Notes: generated by a model from the letters alone, not told the origin. A stretch of 64,000 nucleotides of DNA from Sphingomonas sp. (GCF_017304635.1 NZ_JAFKMA010000005.1:124001-188000), one strand, 5' to 3'. Shown: positions 36,046 through 45,108, counted from the stretch's first letter. Program-made: numbers and translations.

Positions 36046-36640
36046 TCAGCCGCTCGCCGAAGTCGGCGGTCGCGCCCCCAGCGACCGCCCGTAGCGGAAC
36101 GCGCCGTTCCCGTTCGACACGGTGGTCGTGCGATCGTCCAGGCTTGCGGCATAGCTCGTGTCCCAGGTGCCGTCGTTGCCGGTATATCCGACCTGGCGGC
36201 CGTTGAACCGGTACCAGACCTCATGCGGGTCGCCGCCGGTGAAGGTCGCCTCGTTCCAGGCATTGCCGTCCTGCTCGTCGCGCCGCACCGCCTGCCCGAG
36301 CGCGTCGCTGGTGACCGTGATCGTGCGCGGCCGCCCGTCCTGGACGCTGGCTTGCTGGAACACGCCTGAAGCGGAGTTGGTGTAATAGGTGTACCTGGTC
36401 GACTGCCCCGACACCGCATAGGCGACCTGCCGGAGCACCGCGCCGTCATACCAGTCATAGGTGCTGGTGGTGGTCGAGGTCGGCTGGCCGGTGCCGCTCC
36501 TCGTGCTCGCGACGCTGGTCGTGACCACCGCCCCCAGCGCATAGTTCCACTCGCCGTCGGCATAGCCGTTCTCGGTGCTGCTCGTGATCGTGTCGCTGCC
36601 CTGGCGCTGGGTCACCGTGTCGTAATAGACCCGGCCGAGC
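36046..36640 (-). pseudogene. RHS/YD-repeat core fragment upstream of the toxin
   Basis: Carries RVYYDTVTQRQGSDTI, YALGAVVTT, TSTYDWYDGAVLRQVAY and GDPHEVWYRFNGRQVGYTG, the YD-repeat end of an RHS shell. After FRYGRSLG the frame runs into a stop, whereas the next frame continues ATADFGERLTPINTWRQG into the LysM domain. Adding one G to the run of five at about 36076 would join both. The 5' part of the shell is absent; it begins at the inverted repeat arm. Confidence 0.75.
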
Positions 36641-36792
36641 CGAAAGTGGCGAAGGTGCCGCAGAAGCGAGTTTCAGGGACGCCGGTGGTGGCAACGCAAC
36701 CCGCGATTCGGGCCGAAAAACGAGCGAATCGCGGCGCTCGGCGCGCGATAGTTGGATTATGGGGCTCGCAAAGTTGACTGGATGTTGGCGGC
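36630..36792 (-). repeat. Left arm of a 163-bp inverted repeat
   Basis: The reverse complement of 36630-36792 aligns without gaps to 37547-37709 with 144 of 163 identical positions (hand count). The arm abuts the start of the minus-strand RHS fragment and ends with the same GGCTCGGCCGGG as the other arm. Confidence 0.8.
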
Positions 36793-36842
36793 AGAGTGCG
36801 AGCAGATCGTGTGGGTGCAGCCCACCTCTCTGCGGCGTCAGC

Positions 36843-37241
36843 TCAGACTGCGATAGCCCTTCCAGGCGGTTCGGGGTTGCCCTCTGTCCAGTTCCAACCT
36901 GTGACATCGGCAATAGCGTCCTCAAAATCACACGACGCTGTTACGAACCAGCCGCGCTCGCGAAGGCTTTTGACGAGCACAGCGACACCGGACTGAAAGT
37001 CGGAGAGTTGGTCTGGAACTTGCTCCACTGTTCCCAGCTCAACGTAGTATCGTGAGCATTCGATAAAATCGTACGGAACCTTATTTATAGAAGTTTCCTG
37101 GAAGTTATCATTTTTATATATGGGTAACTCCACAAATATTCCTGAAAATGCATCCGCCGCTGCGCTATTTAATGCCGCCTCAACCTTTCTGATATCTTCG
37201 TTGGTATCGACGTATAGCTCACAGAAATATGGATTAGACAT
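36843..37241 (-). CDS. Immunity-like protein of a second RHS tip, 132 aa
   Basis: An AT-rich gene encoding a soluble acidic protein (starts MSNPYFCELYVDTNEDIRK; contains RYYVELGTVEQVP and a C-terminal CDFEDAIADV). Composition, size and position directly after a toxin-tip-like frame fit an immunity protein; the family was not recognised. It lies inside the segment bounded by the 163-bp inverted repeats. Confidence 0.6.
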   Translation of the reverse strand: MSNPYFCELYVDTNEDIRKVEAALNSAAADAFSGIFVELPIYKNDNFQETSINKVPYDFIECSRYYVELGTVEQVPDQLSDFQSGVAVLVKSLRERGWFVTASCDFEDAIADVTGWNWTEGNPEPPGRAIAV

Positions 37242-37249
37242 AATGTATC

Positions 37250-37538
37250 CTAAAATCCAAATGCGAGCGGCGTTTGGGGTCCATTATCGAACGCCCCCCT
37301 TGCCCGGATGATTGATATCTGCACCTTATCTTCTGACGCGCCCAATGTGCGTGCTATCGTCCCCCGCACATTCCCCAATCCCGCTCTACCGGTCAATATT
37401 CTACCATCCCGGATCGCGACATCCATAGTCCGCGACAACGCACTGCCTGGCCTCGCTTCCAGGTGGGCGATAACGCGCTCGGCCGTTGCGCCTTGGGCGC
37501 CGCAAAGAGACGAGCCGTTTTTACCCGGCCGACCGCCG
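37250..37538 (-). pseudogene. Displaced toxin-tip remnant
   Basis: An open frame with no convincing start runs from a stop near 37540 to 37250, ending MDVAIRDGRILTG, then TIARTLGASEDKVQISIIRA and PQTPLAFGF. It ends 8 bp before the immunity-like gene, the usual toxin-immunity order. The toxin activity is not recognised; the N-terminal part and RHS shell are missing. Confidence 0.45.
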
Positions 37539-37546
37539 TTTTACCC

Positions 37547-37709
37547 GCCGCCAACATCCAGCCAACTTTGCCAGCTCCATAATCCAACTATCGCCCGCCC
37601 AGCGCCGCGATTCGCTCGTTTTTCGGCTCGACTCGCGGCTTGCATCGCCATCGCCAGCACCCCTGAACGTCGTTTCCGCGGCACCTTCGCCACTTTCGGC
37701 TCGGCCGGG
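37547..37709 (+). repeat. Right arm of the 163-bp inverted repeat
   Basis: Partner of 36630-36792 in opposite orientation, 754 bp away. It leads directly into the plus-strand RHS fragment, so both arms occupy the position just 5' of an RHS core piece. Confidence 0.8.
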
Positions 37710-38090
37710 TGGTGCGGCAGCAGGACTGGCTGGCGGACGGAGCCGGGGTCGCGTTCGACCGGCAGGTGGTCTATGACGCGGCCGGGCGCGTGAGCACCGA
37801 GACCGACGTCACCCGCCAGGGCAGCGACACGTTCACGAGCACCGTCACCAACAATTACGGCAGCGGTACGTCCTATGCGCTGGGCGCGGTGGTGTCCTCG
37901 TCGAGCACCAACCTGAAGAACGGCTCCTACCAGCCCGGCACCAGCACCACCACCGCCTACGACTGGTACGACGGCGCCGTGCAGCGGACGGTGAGCTATT
38001 ACAACGGCTCGACCACCTACACGACCGGCTATGCCTATACGGCGACCGGCGCGCTGGTCTCGGCGCATGTCCAGGACGGGCGCGACATCG
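37700..38090 (+). pseudogene. RHS/YD-repeat core fragment on the plus strand
   Basis: Encodes WLADGAGVAFDRQVVYDAAG, TRQGSDTFTSTV, YALGAVVSSSS and TTAYDWYDGAVQRTVSYY, clearly homologous to the minus-strand core fragment. The similarity stops after VSAHVQDGRD near 38085, where the 3' end of an unrelated minus-strand pseudogene begins. No toxin tip follows. Confidence 0.7.
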
Positions 38091-38128
38091 GCGTCTGGCG
38101 TCGAGCCGTACGGCAGGGCACTCGCTGG

Positions 38129-39300
38129 TCACCTCCGCACCGCCATCGGCCACAACGCATCGACGGGCCGCTCGAGGATTCTGGCCGCGATCGGGTGCAG
38201 AATTGCGGGCATGAAACGCCCATCTTTCAATCCCATTGCTAACCACGCCTCGAACGAACCGCCCGTATCGATCCAACGGTCGGCCCGCAGCATGCCGTAA
38301 AGGGCGCCTGCCAGCACGTGAATACCGTCGTCCGATTGGCGCCAGCGGTCGGCCGGATTGTGAGCGACGCCCAACTTCTCGTCGATCAGCTGGTCGAGCG
38401 CTTGGCAGCAATCCTCGTTGAACAGTCCCTCGACCATCGTGTAGCCCATTGCGGATCATGATCCTTCGCGATGCGCAGAAACAGCGGGTCGGCGGTCAGG
38501 GCAGCGACGACACCCTTGGCGACGGTGCCATCCATCGGAACCGGGGGATGCAGCATCTCATGCGCTGCGATCCGCACCGTCGTCTCGACGCTGTAGGCGG
38601 GCGATTGCAGGAAACGCTGCCCCTGGACGCGCACACCGTGCGGCTCGACGAAGTGAAGCAGGACGATATCGATCTGCGGATCGAACGTGCGACCCGTGAC
38701 CTTCTCCTGCCATCCGATCACGTTGAACGACGCCAACTCGCGTTGCAATTCAGCGGCACGAGCATTCAAGGTGACTGCAAACCGCTCGGTATGAAATGCT
38801 GCGAAACCGGCATTGCGCATGGCTTCGAACACGGTAAGCAACCTTGGCGCCGCGGCCGTGAACCAACGCCAGCTCGCCGCATCCCAATAGGCGCTTTTCT
38901 GCAACGGCGGGCGGAGTGCGATTTCCGACGACTTGAGTGCTGCGATCATCGCGTCGAGGTCGCCTTGTCATGCTACCGACAGAATCAACACCAGATTTGG
39001 CCCGAGCAAACCGAACTTCGCATCGGCCGCTTCCTGCCAGAGGAGGGGGATGTCGTTTCGGACATTCGCAGGCAGGCGCGGCGCGAAGGCGGCAACGTCG
39101 TCCTTGTATCGCTCCTTGTACAGCGGCGTGCCCGACAACGCATCGAAGAAGACGGCTGCATCGAGGCCTTCTGATGTACCGACGCGCCAGGACGTCTGTT
39201 TCATTGCTGTCACTGCGCTGGCGGGCAGCGCGGCTTTGGCCAAGCGGATCGGACAGGCGAGCAGTGCCGTCGCCGTCGTCATGAATGTTCTGCGGTCCAT
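38129..39300 (-). pseudogene. Tat-type exported HExxH protein gene, doubly frameshifted
   Basis: Three consecutive frames form one protein. 39300-38968 has an RRTFM twin-arginine-like signal peptide. 38949-38386 contains the possible zinc motif HEMLH in RIAAHEMLHPPVP. 38449-38129 is the C-terminal part (MVEGLFNEDCCQALDQLIDE, RPVDALWPMAVRR). Shifts lie near 38955 and 38450. A metalloprotease-like role is only suggested by the HExxH motif. The 3' end borders the RHS fragment. Confidence 0.6.
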
Positions 39301-39342
39301 GCACGAACTATCGGCGAAGCCATCCCTCGCGTCTTGAACGGA

Positions 39343-39982
39343 CTACACCCAACGACTCGGCGGCATGCCCGTTAACGCGACGATCGCGCGCGTCATCTGC
39401 GCCTGGTCGGCGAAGTCCAGTTCGGTCGCGAGTGCAGCCAGATTCGCGCGCCATGTCGGCAGAAGCCGCAACGCGAGCGCGTTGTTCGGTGCGATAGCGT
39501 TTCGGCGACACGCCATAGGCTTGCGCAAACCCGCGGCTCAGCGATGCCGGTCGCAGGCAGAAACGATCTGCTCATTCGGCCATCGATCTGCCGGGGTTGG
39601 CGATCAATCCTTCCGCTAACTCATCGACCCAGTCGTCTTCTGCCAGAACGGCGGGACGCAAGACATCGGTCAGGAATGTCATCGCGGCGGCGATGTCGGT
39701 CTCAGCCGTTTTGGCGATGGCATCGACATCCTCTACCGAACCGACGCGATGCTCGATCCCGCACGGCAGTGGAAGGTTGAGAACGACGGCCCCGCCAGCG
39801 CCGAACCGGTCCTGGTGATGATCGTACCGGTCATGGAGAATGACGTGCCCGGCACGGACGGTCGTCCGCGGCCCGCACCCCGCCTCCATGTACGTACCCG
39901 CGAGCACGACGGCCGCGTATCCTTCGCGGTGGCCGTGTCGCGCGAGCCGGTCGTTGGCATAGTGGTGGCTGACGTTCAGCAT
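39343..39982 (-). pseudogene. AraC-family regulator remnant
   Basis: The N-terminal cupin-like part (MLNVSHHYANDRLARHGH, HVILHDRYDHHQDRFG) is followed by an in-frame TGA near 39570, after SMAE. The helix-turn-helix then continues (LRPASLSRGFAQAYGVSPKRYR), and a second frame supplies the typical AraC end (ELDFADQAQMTRAIVAL ending PPSRWV). One nonsense codon and one frameshift therefore inactivate it. Confidence 0.7.
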
Positions 39983-40343
39983 TCAGCACACGTAGCCTCA
40001 GCTTCCGCCCGTCGATAGCAGTTCGTCTAAGTATAATGCATCTTCTGCGCGCGATCATGAGGCAAGTAGCTCTTTGCGAGCGTCGGGCGACTGCTTGATT
40101 TCAGCGTCGGCAGCTTTGGTGACGGATCCCGCGACGTAGCGCGTTTAAAGTGCCGCCCGTCGGTCGTGGTATGCGTAGACCGGGATCTTGTAGACCCAGG
40201 ACCAGCAGTGATCGGCCCCATGTATTTGAGGGTCGGTTGCGTTGAAATCGACATGATGCTCGCGGAAGGCGCGCGAAGAAGAATTAGTTTATTTTCACCA
40301 GCATCATCGCTTCCGCGGTCGTTGGCGACAATCACCGGAATGC
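39983..40343. other. No intact gene; possible coding remnant
   Basis: On the minus strand one frame gives FREHHVDFNATDPQIHGADH, then WSWVYKIPVYAYHDRRAAL, a TAA, and VAGSVTKAADAEIKQSPDAR before a TGA. It looks like decayed coding sequence but was not matched to a family. Nothing else is seen. Confidence 0.3.
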
Positions 40344-42404
40344 CTAGATCGAAAGCGCCGCGTCGCCTTCGACGATCGTGGTGGTCAGCTGGGGTCGGGC
40401 GCCCGGCTTCCACCTCTCGGCGCTGTGGACGACGCGGTAGCGGATCGGGCCGCCGTCCGGTGTCGTCGCCCGAGTGATCGGACGGGGCACGCAGACGAAC
40501 TCGGTGTCGATCCGACGCGCGCCTGCGGTGACGACGGAATAGCCGTGACCGGCCATGTCGACGAATTCCACATGCGGCGCATTGTCCGGATTGGACAATG
40601 CGCGGGCCCGCGCGATGTCGCCGCTGCGTGCGTATTCGAGTGCACTCCGGACGCCGTGCTTGAGCGTCAGGTTGAGCGTCGCTTCCTTGCGCCCATCGGG
40701 TCGCTCGATGGTGTAGACGGGGCGCAGCGGATGGTTCTTGAGACCGTGCTCTAGCGCCTCCGCCAGCCCGGGAGCGGACAGCGAACCGGTAATGAACGCG
40801 ATCCCGACCGGCTCGAACCTGGCCGGCGGCAGTGCTTTCGCCGCATAACCGGCCCAGAAGCTGTGGCGATCGCCGGACACGATGACGAAGCCGTCGACCG
40901 CGGCGTCGCGCACGGTGTCGTAGATGTCGGCGCGCTCGTGCAGCGCGGCGCTGAAATCGCCGCCGCCGAAAGTCGCGAAACCGGAACTTAGCCAGGGACG
41001 GGTCAAGCCGGCAGGCAGATTCTGCGGATCGGCGCGCATGTCGAGCGTGCCGTTGGTCGCGCCCCAGATCTTCCACGTGGCGGTCGATCGCGTCAAACGG
41101 GACTTCAGCCACGCTTTTTGCTGCGTGCCGAGCGCGGTGAACGGTGGTTCGTCGCGCCGGAAATTGGCGATCTGCTTGCCGTCGAACGCGATCGTCTCGG
41201 CCGGCCGGCCATCGTTCGCGGCCTTTCCGGCGTCGAGCGTTCGCAGGGCATCCTCGGAGAAGAGGAACGGGAAGTCCTTGATCGTGAAGTCTTCGGCGCC
41301 CGGCCGGCCGGTCGGGTCTTCCATCGCATAGCTGTGATGATCGGTCAGCAGGATCTCGACATGCCGGCCATAGCGGACGGCACGGTGCGCGATCATGCTA
41401 TCGATGGCCTTCGCATTGTTCGGTTCGTCGCCGAACCCGGCTGCGTCGAACGACGTGATCGGCGTCGTGACGACTGCCGGCGGATCGAACCGATCGAGGC
41501 CCGCGCCGGATGCCTTGCGGACGCGCGCCGGGATATATTCCCACCAGGCTTGGTTGGCCGCGACGCGAAGCGCCTGCGCCGGTTCGTTCTTCCCCGTGAA
41601 GTTCACGAAGCTCTGCCAGCCCTGCCAGGAGAATTCGTGGTTGTCGCCGATGCAGACGAACGGAAAATGCGCGCGCGCGTCCTGGATATCGGGGTCGTCT
41701 ATGTGCGCGCGGTAGACCATGCGATACCCGTCCAGCGTCGTGGGGACGTGGAAGTTGCCGACCTTGCGCGCGTCGGGAACACGGCCGATATCGAAGACGG
41801 TGCGATCGTAGCGATGCGCTATCTCGTCGGGATATTCGACGACCTCGTAGATGAAGTCGCCGAGATGCAGCACGAAGCCGAGTTGCTGGTCCCGGGGCGA
41901 ATGCTGATCCTCCCAGATCATCCGGCGATAGGCGTTCTGCGCACCCTCGTTGACGCTCTGGCAGGACACGAAGGCGAACCGGACCGGTGCGTCGTCGTCG
42001 GTCCGCGGCGCCGTGATCGTGCGGCCGATCCTGCTGCCATTGCCCTCGTCGTCGGTGAAGCGATACCAATAGACCGTTCTGGGTCGCAGTCCGGCGACGA
42101 GCACGCGCGTCGTCCAGTCGGACTCGGCGAGCACGGGAGTCCGCGTTGCGGCGACGATCGAGCGGAAATCGGAATCGCGTGCCACTTCGACGGTCAGGTC
42201 GTGCCGCGTGCCGGCGGCAAACGGGCGGCGCGTCCACAACAGCACGCTTGTGTCGTCCGGATCACCGGAGGCGACACCCTGCGGATAGCTTTCGCGACGT
42301 TCACGCCACGATCGTGCAATTGCCGCGAACGTCTCGCCATGCCAGGCGAGCGTCGCGCCGAGGCTGGCCGCCATTGCGAGGAAATGTCTGCGATCCATCA
42401 CCAT
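40344..42404 (-). CDS. phoD: PhoD-like alkaline phosphatase / phosphodiesterase
   Basis: Tat-exported metallophosphatase of 686 aa. The signal has a DRRHFLAMAASLGATLAW twin-arginine pattern. An N-terminal fibronectin-like domain (about 40-140) precedes the metallophosphoesterase domain with VSCQ, LHLGDFIYE, CIGDNHEF, TDHHSYAM and VSGDRHSFWAG, the Fe/Ca ligand motifs of PhoD. The start at 42404 follows GGAGC; longer starts would misplace the Tat motif. It lies 38 bp behind a DUF4440 gene. No Pho box was found upstream. Confidence 0.9.
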   Translation of the reverse strand: MVMDRRHFLAMAASLGATLAWHGETFAAIARSWRERRESYPQGVASGDPDDTSVLLWTRRPFAAGTRHDLTVEVARDSDFRSIVAATRTPVLAESDWTTRVLVAGLRPRTVYWYRFTDDEGNGSRIGRTITAPRTDDDAPVRFAFVSCQSVNEGAQNAYRRMIWEDQHSPRDQQLGFVLHLGDFIYEVVEYPDEIAHRYDRTVFDIGRVPDARKVGNFHVPTTLDGYRMVYRAHIDDPDIQDARAHFPFVCIGDNHEFSWQGWQSFVNFTGKNEPAQALRVAANQAWWEYIPARVRKASGAGLDRFDPPAVVTTPITSFDAAGFGDEPNNAKAIDSMIAHRAVRYGRHVEILLTDHHSYAMEDPTGRPGAEDFTIKDFPFLFSEDALRTLDAGKAANDGRPAETIAFDGKQIANFRRDEPPFTALGTQQKAWLKSRLTRSTATWKIWGATNGTLDMRADPQNLPAGLTRPWLSSGFATFGGGDFSAALHERADIYDTVRDAAVDGFVIVSGDRHSFWAGYAAKALPPARFEPVGIAFITGSLSAPGLAEALEHGLKNHPLRPVYTIERPDGRKEATLNLTLKHGVRSALEYARSGDIARARALSNPDNAPHVEFVDMAGHGYSVVTAGARRIDTEFVCVPRPITRATTPDGGPIRYRVVHSAERWKPGARPQLTTTIVEGDAALSI

Positions 42405-42442
42405 TGCGCAGTGCTCCTTCGCTGTGAAACTGTCGCCGATGC

Positions 42443-42898
42443 CTACTTGACCGGCGTGACCTCGGTGAACACGACTTGCCACCGCCCGCCGCGCAATCGC
42501 CAGACATCGGCGAAGCGGATCCGGCCTGTGAACGGCGCCCCGTCGCTCGTTCCGGACAAGGCGACCTCACCGCCGACCACGGCGCCCCCCGACCATAGCC
42601 GAACGATCGGTTGCTCGACGACGTACGGCGCGAGGTGGAATCCGGGCGCGGTATAGTCGGCGATCATCTGCGCTTTGTTCTCGACCTGCGCGCGGCTGTT
42701 GACCAGGGCATAGTCGTCGGCGAGCAGCCGATCGAACGCGCGGGTATCACCGTTGATCTGGGCGTCGTCATAATCGCGCACGGCGGCGGCCAAGGCAGGG
42801 GGCAGGGTAGCCAACACTGCGGCGGGTGTCGGGCTCGCCGCCATGGTGGCAGCGAATAGGATGGCGAGCGGCATGACGATACTGTGATCCCACGTCAT
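42443..42898 (-). CDS. DUF4440/SnoaL-like exported protein
   Basis: Protein of 151 aa with a signal-like N terminus (MPLAILFAATMAASPTPAA) and an NTF2-like fold: YDDAQINGDTRAFDRLLADDY, VENKAQMIADY, then FADVWRLRGGRWQVVFTE. Such proteins bind small ligands or act as isomerase-like scaffolds; the role is unknown. Probably co-transcribed with phoD. An ATG at 42874 could be the true start. Confidence 0.75.
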   Translation of the reverse strand: MTWDHSIVMPLAILFAATMAASPTPAAVLATLPPALAAAVRDYDDAQINGDTRAFDRLLADDYALVNSRAQVENKAQMIADYTAPGFHLAPYVVEQPIVRLWSGGAVVGGEVALSGTSDGAPFTGRIRFADVWRLRGGRWQVVFTEVTPVK

Positions 42899-43180
42899 TC
42901 ATCTGGGTTGCTCGAGCCTGTCGCGGCTCGACCCCGCTTTACACCGATGATGCGTGGACGACCATGATGCTATCGCGAACGACATACCCCATGCGATCAG
43001 AAAGCGCACCGTTGTCAGCAAGACACAGACGATGATCGCACGATAGTTTTTGCGCCAAGGCGCTCGAAAGTTCGCGCCAGAGATCATTCTTACAGCATAA
43101 ACGCGGTTGGCTTCCGGAAACGTTGTCGGACGATGCGCGTCCAAGATGGCATGCCCGTCCTGTATAGATACAAAGGCTCC

Positions 43181-44455
43181 TCAGGCCGTCTCGCGGTTCA
43201 CCTCGACGGTGAGATGCGACAGCGCCGGGATGCGATCGAGTCGTTCGCGGTAGAAGGCGGGCTCGCGATCGCTGTCGGTCGTGACGGCCACGATCGCACC
43301 GAGATGCCCCGGGCCCAGCCGCCACAGGTGCAGGTCCACGACCCTGTCGCCAACGCCTTCGATCGCATGGCGCATCCGGTCGGCCGTGCTGGTGCTGGGC
43401 GTCATGTCGAGCAGGATCGCGCCTGTGTCGCGGATGAGGCCGTACGACCAACTCGCGATCACGAACGCGCCGACGATGCCGGCGACCGGGTCCATCCACA
43501 GCCAGCCCAACGCACGCGCGAGCAGCAGGCCGACGATCACCAGTACCGACACGGCGGCGTCGGCGACGACGTGGACGACCGCGGCGCGCATGTTGTTGTC
43601 GCGATGATGCGTGCCGTGGTGATGTCCATGCTCTTCGAACGTCGCTTCGGCGCCGTGACCGGCCATGCGGACATTGACGGCGAAGGCGTGCGGTTCGGGG
43701 ATCTCGTCGCGGCTTTCCAGGCCGTCGGCAAGCGCAACCATCGCGAATTGCTGGCGCACGCCACCGGGCCGGACCGTCTCGATCGTCACCGCGTCGGTGA
43801 TCGGCGCGCCGTCCTCGGCCCGGAGCCGGAAACGGGGCGGCACGCCATCCTCGTGGATCGACAGCAGCATGTGGCGGCCGGCTATGCTGAGATGCCGGGC
43901 ACCGTCGTGGTCGTGGTCGTGGGTGTGGGCGTGGTCATGCCGATGTCCGTGGCTGTGCCCATGTCCGTGGCTGTGCCCATGTCCATGGTCGTGCCCACCG
44001 CTGCTCAACAGCCAGGCGCTCGCAACGTTGACGCACAGCCCCAGCACCGCGATCGGGATCGCCTCGCCGAAATGGATCGGCACGGGCGCGAACAGCCGGG
44101 TGACGGACTCGTAGCCGATCAGGAGTGCGATCATCGCGAGTACGATCGCGCTGGTGAAGCCGGCGAGGTCGCCGAGCTTGCCGGTGCCGAAGCTGAACCG
44201 CGGATCGTGTGCGTAGCGGCGCGAGAAGGTGTAGGCGAGCGCCGCAAGCAGCAGCGCGCCCGCATGGGTGGACATGTGAAGCCCGTCCGCGACCAGCGCG
44301 ATCGAGCCGAACAGGATGCCGCCGACGATCTCGACCAGCATCATCGCCGCGCACAGCGCGATCACGAACCAGGCCCGCCGCTCGTTGCGATCGTGCCCCT
44401 TGCCAAGGAACACGTGATCGTAGGGGTAGGGATGGGCGCTGGCCGCTGTCGCCAT
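43181..44455 (-). CDS. dmeF: DmeF-type cation diffusion facilitator (Ni/Co efflux)
   Basis: Inner-membrane CDF exporter of 424 aa with six helices. It has metal-site residues in ALVADGLHMSTHAGAL and VVHVVADAAVSVL, and a very His-rich cytoplasmic loop (about 30 His in GHDHGHGHSHGHG-type repeats) followed by an inserted domain before helix 5, as in DmeF. It exports Co(II)/Ni(II) in exchange for protons. It starts 8 bp after dmeR, forming the known dmeR-dmeF pair. Confidence 0.9.
   Translation of the reverse strand: MATAASAHPYPYDHVFLGKGHDRNERRAWFVIALCAAMMLVEIVGGILFGSIALVADGLHMSTHAGALLLAALAYTFSRRYAHDPRFSFGTGKLGDLAGFTSAIVLAMIALLIGYESVTRLFAPVPIHFGEAIPIAVLGLCVNVASAWLLSSGGHDHGHGHSHGHGHSHGHRHDHAHTHDHDHDGARHLSIAGRHMLLSIHEDGVPPRFRLRAEDGAPITDAVTIETVRPGGVRQQFAMVALADGLESRDEIPEPHAFAVNVRMAGHGAEATFEEHGHHHGTHHRDNNMRAAVVHVVADAAVSVLVIVGLLLARALGWLWMDPVAGIVGAFVIASWSYGLIRDTGAILLDMTPSTSTADRMRHAIEGVGDRVVDLHLWRLGPGHLGAIVAVTTDSDREPAFYRERLDRIPALSHLTVEVNRETA
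43943..43996 (-). repeat. Three 18-bp tandem units in the dmeF His-rich loop
   Basis: The unit ATGTCCGTGGCTGTGCCC (plus strand) occurs twice exactly and a third time with changes (ATGTCCATGGTCGTGCCC), encoding the Gly-His-Ser-His repeats. Unit number may vary between strains without changing frame. Confidence 0.8.
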
Positions 44456-44463
44456 GATCGGTC

Positions 44464-44739
44464 CTATTTCGAATAGCGGCGAATCACCGCCAGCAGTTCT
44501 TCCGCGCCATCGTGCCGCTGTTGGTCGGTGAGGCCAGCGCGCGCGACATGAGCTTCCAGATGGTCGGCGATGATCTCGTCCAGCAGGCCGTTCACGGCAC
44601 CGCGCACACCCGCCACGAGATGCAGCACCTGGGCACAACTCGCATCGGCCTCAAGCGCACGCTCCACCGCGCCCACCTGGCCAGCGATGCGACGGACTCG
44701 CGCGATCAGATCGGTGTTGGTGCTAGAAAGATGTGACAT
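44464..44739 (-). CDS. dmeR: DmeR, RcnR-like Ni/Co repressor
   Basis: CsoR/RcnR/FrmR-family repressor of 91 aa. H3, C35, H60 and H64 match the Ni/Co site of RcnR, as in the regulator at 23320. It is the first gene of dmeRF and is preceded by the G-tract operator at 44744-44756, so autorepression released by Ni or Co is expected. Ends in TAG. Confidence 0.9.
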   Translation of the reverse strand: MSHLSSTNTDLIARVRRIAGQVGAVERALEADASCAQVLHLVAGVRGAVNGLLDEIIADHLEAHVARAGLTDQQRHDGAEELLAVIRRYSK

Positions 44740-44743
44740 AGGG

Positions 44744-44756
44744 ATACCCCCTATAG
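44744..44756 (-). promoter_or_regulatory. Putative DmeR/RcnR operator
   Basis: ATACCCCCTATAG on the plus strand (CTATAGGGGGTAT on the coding strand), 5 bp before the dmeR start codon. It shares the GGGGGTAT half-site with the operator at 23283-23300. Confidence 0.7.
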
Positions 44757-44859
44757 CTATATATCAGGTTACGTCAACCTATTTGCGTGCAGCTAAGCCC
44801 GCGGACGGCTGTGGTTCCTCCAAGTAAAGAAAGGTGCAATTATCGTTTATTGCGATGGC

Positions 44860-45108
44860 TCAGGCCGAAACTTGCTGCCAATCGCGGATGGCAGCGGCAA
44901 TCGCCTCCGGCGCGTTTTCCTAGATGAAATGCTTCGCTCCGTGCAGATCGACGATGCGGTGCCTCGGGAACAGGCCGGCGAAGCGATCGCGATCGGGAAG
45001 ACGGAAGGCGCCGTCGGCATCGCCCCAGACGAGGTGAAATGGCTGCTCGCGAGCGCGCTCGTGCGGCTCGGCCGCGATCTCGGCGCCGGTGGACGACCGC
45101 TCGGAAAT
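44860..45108 (-). pseudogene. Alpha/beta hydrolase (haloalkane dehalogenase-like) C-terminal remnant
   Basis: The minus strand encodes PFHLVWGDADGAFRLPDRD, FAGLFPRHRIVDLHGAKHFI, a TAG at 44920-44922, then ENAPEAIAAAIRDW. This is the C-terminal part of a haloalkane-dehalogenase-like hydrolase, with the acid and His motifs (WGDAD, KHFI-Q-E). The amber codon replaces the Gln normal in HFIQE. The N-terminal two thirds are absent. Confidence 0.65.

Noticed and set aside
42404..42443. A Pho box in front of phoD.
   Set aside because: No pair of GTCAT-like repeats with an 11-bp period was found upstream of phoD or of the DUF4440 gene.
42899..43180. A small membrane protein on the minus strand between dmeF and the DUF4440 gene.
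   Set aside because: One hydrophobic stretch is visible, but there is no ribosome site and no family-like pattern; probably chance.
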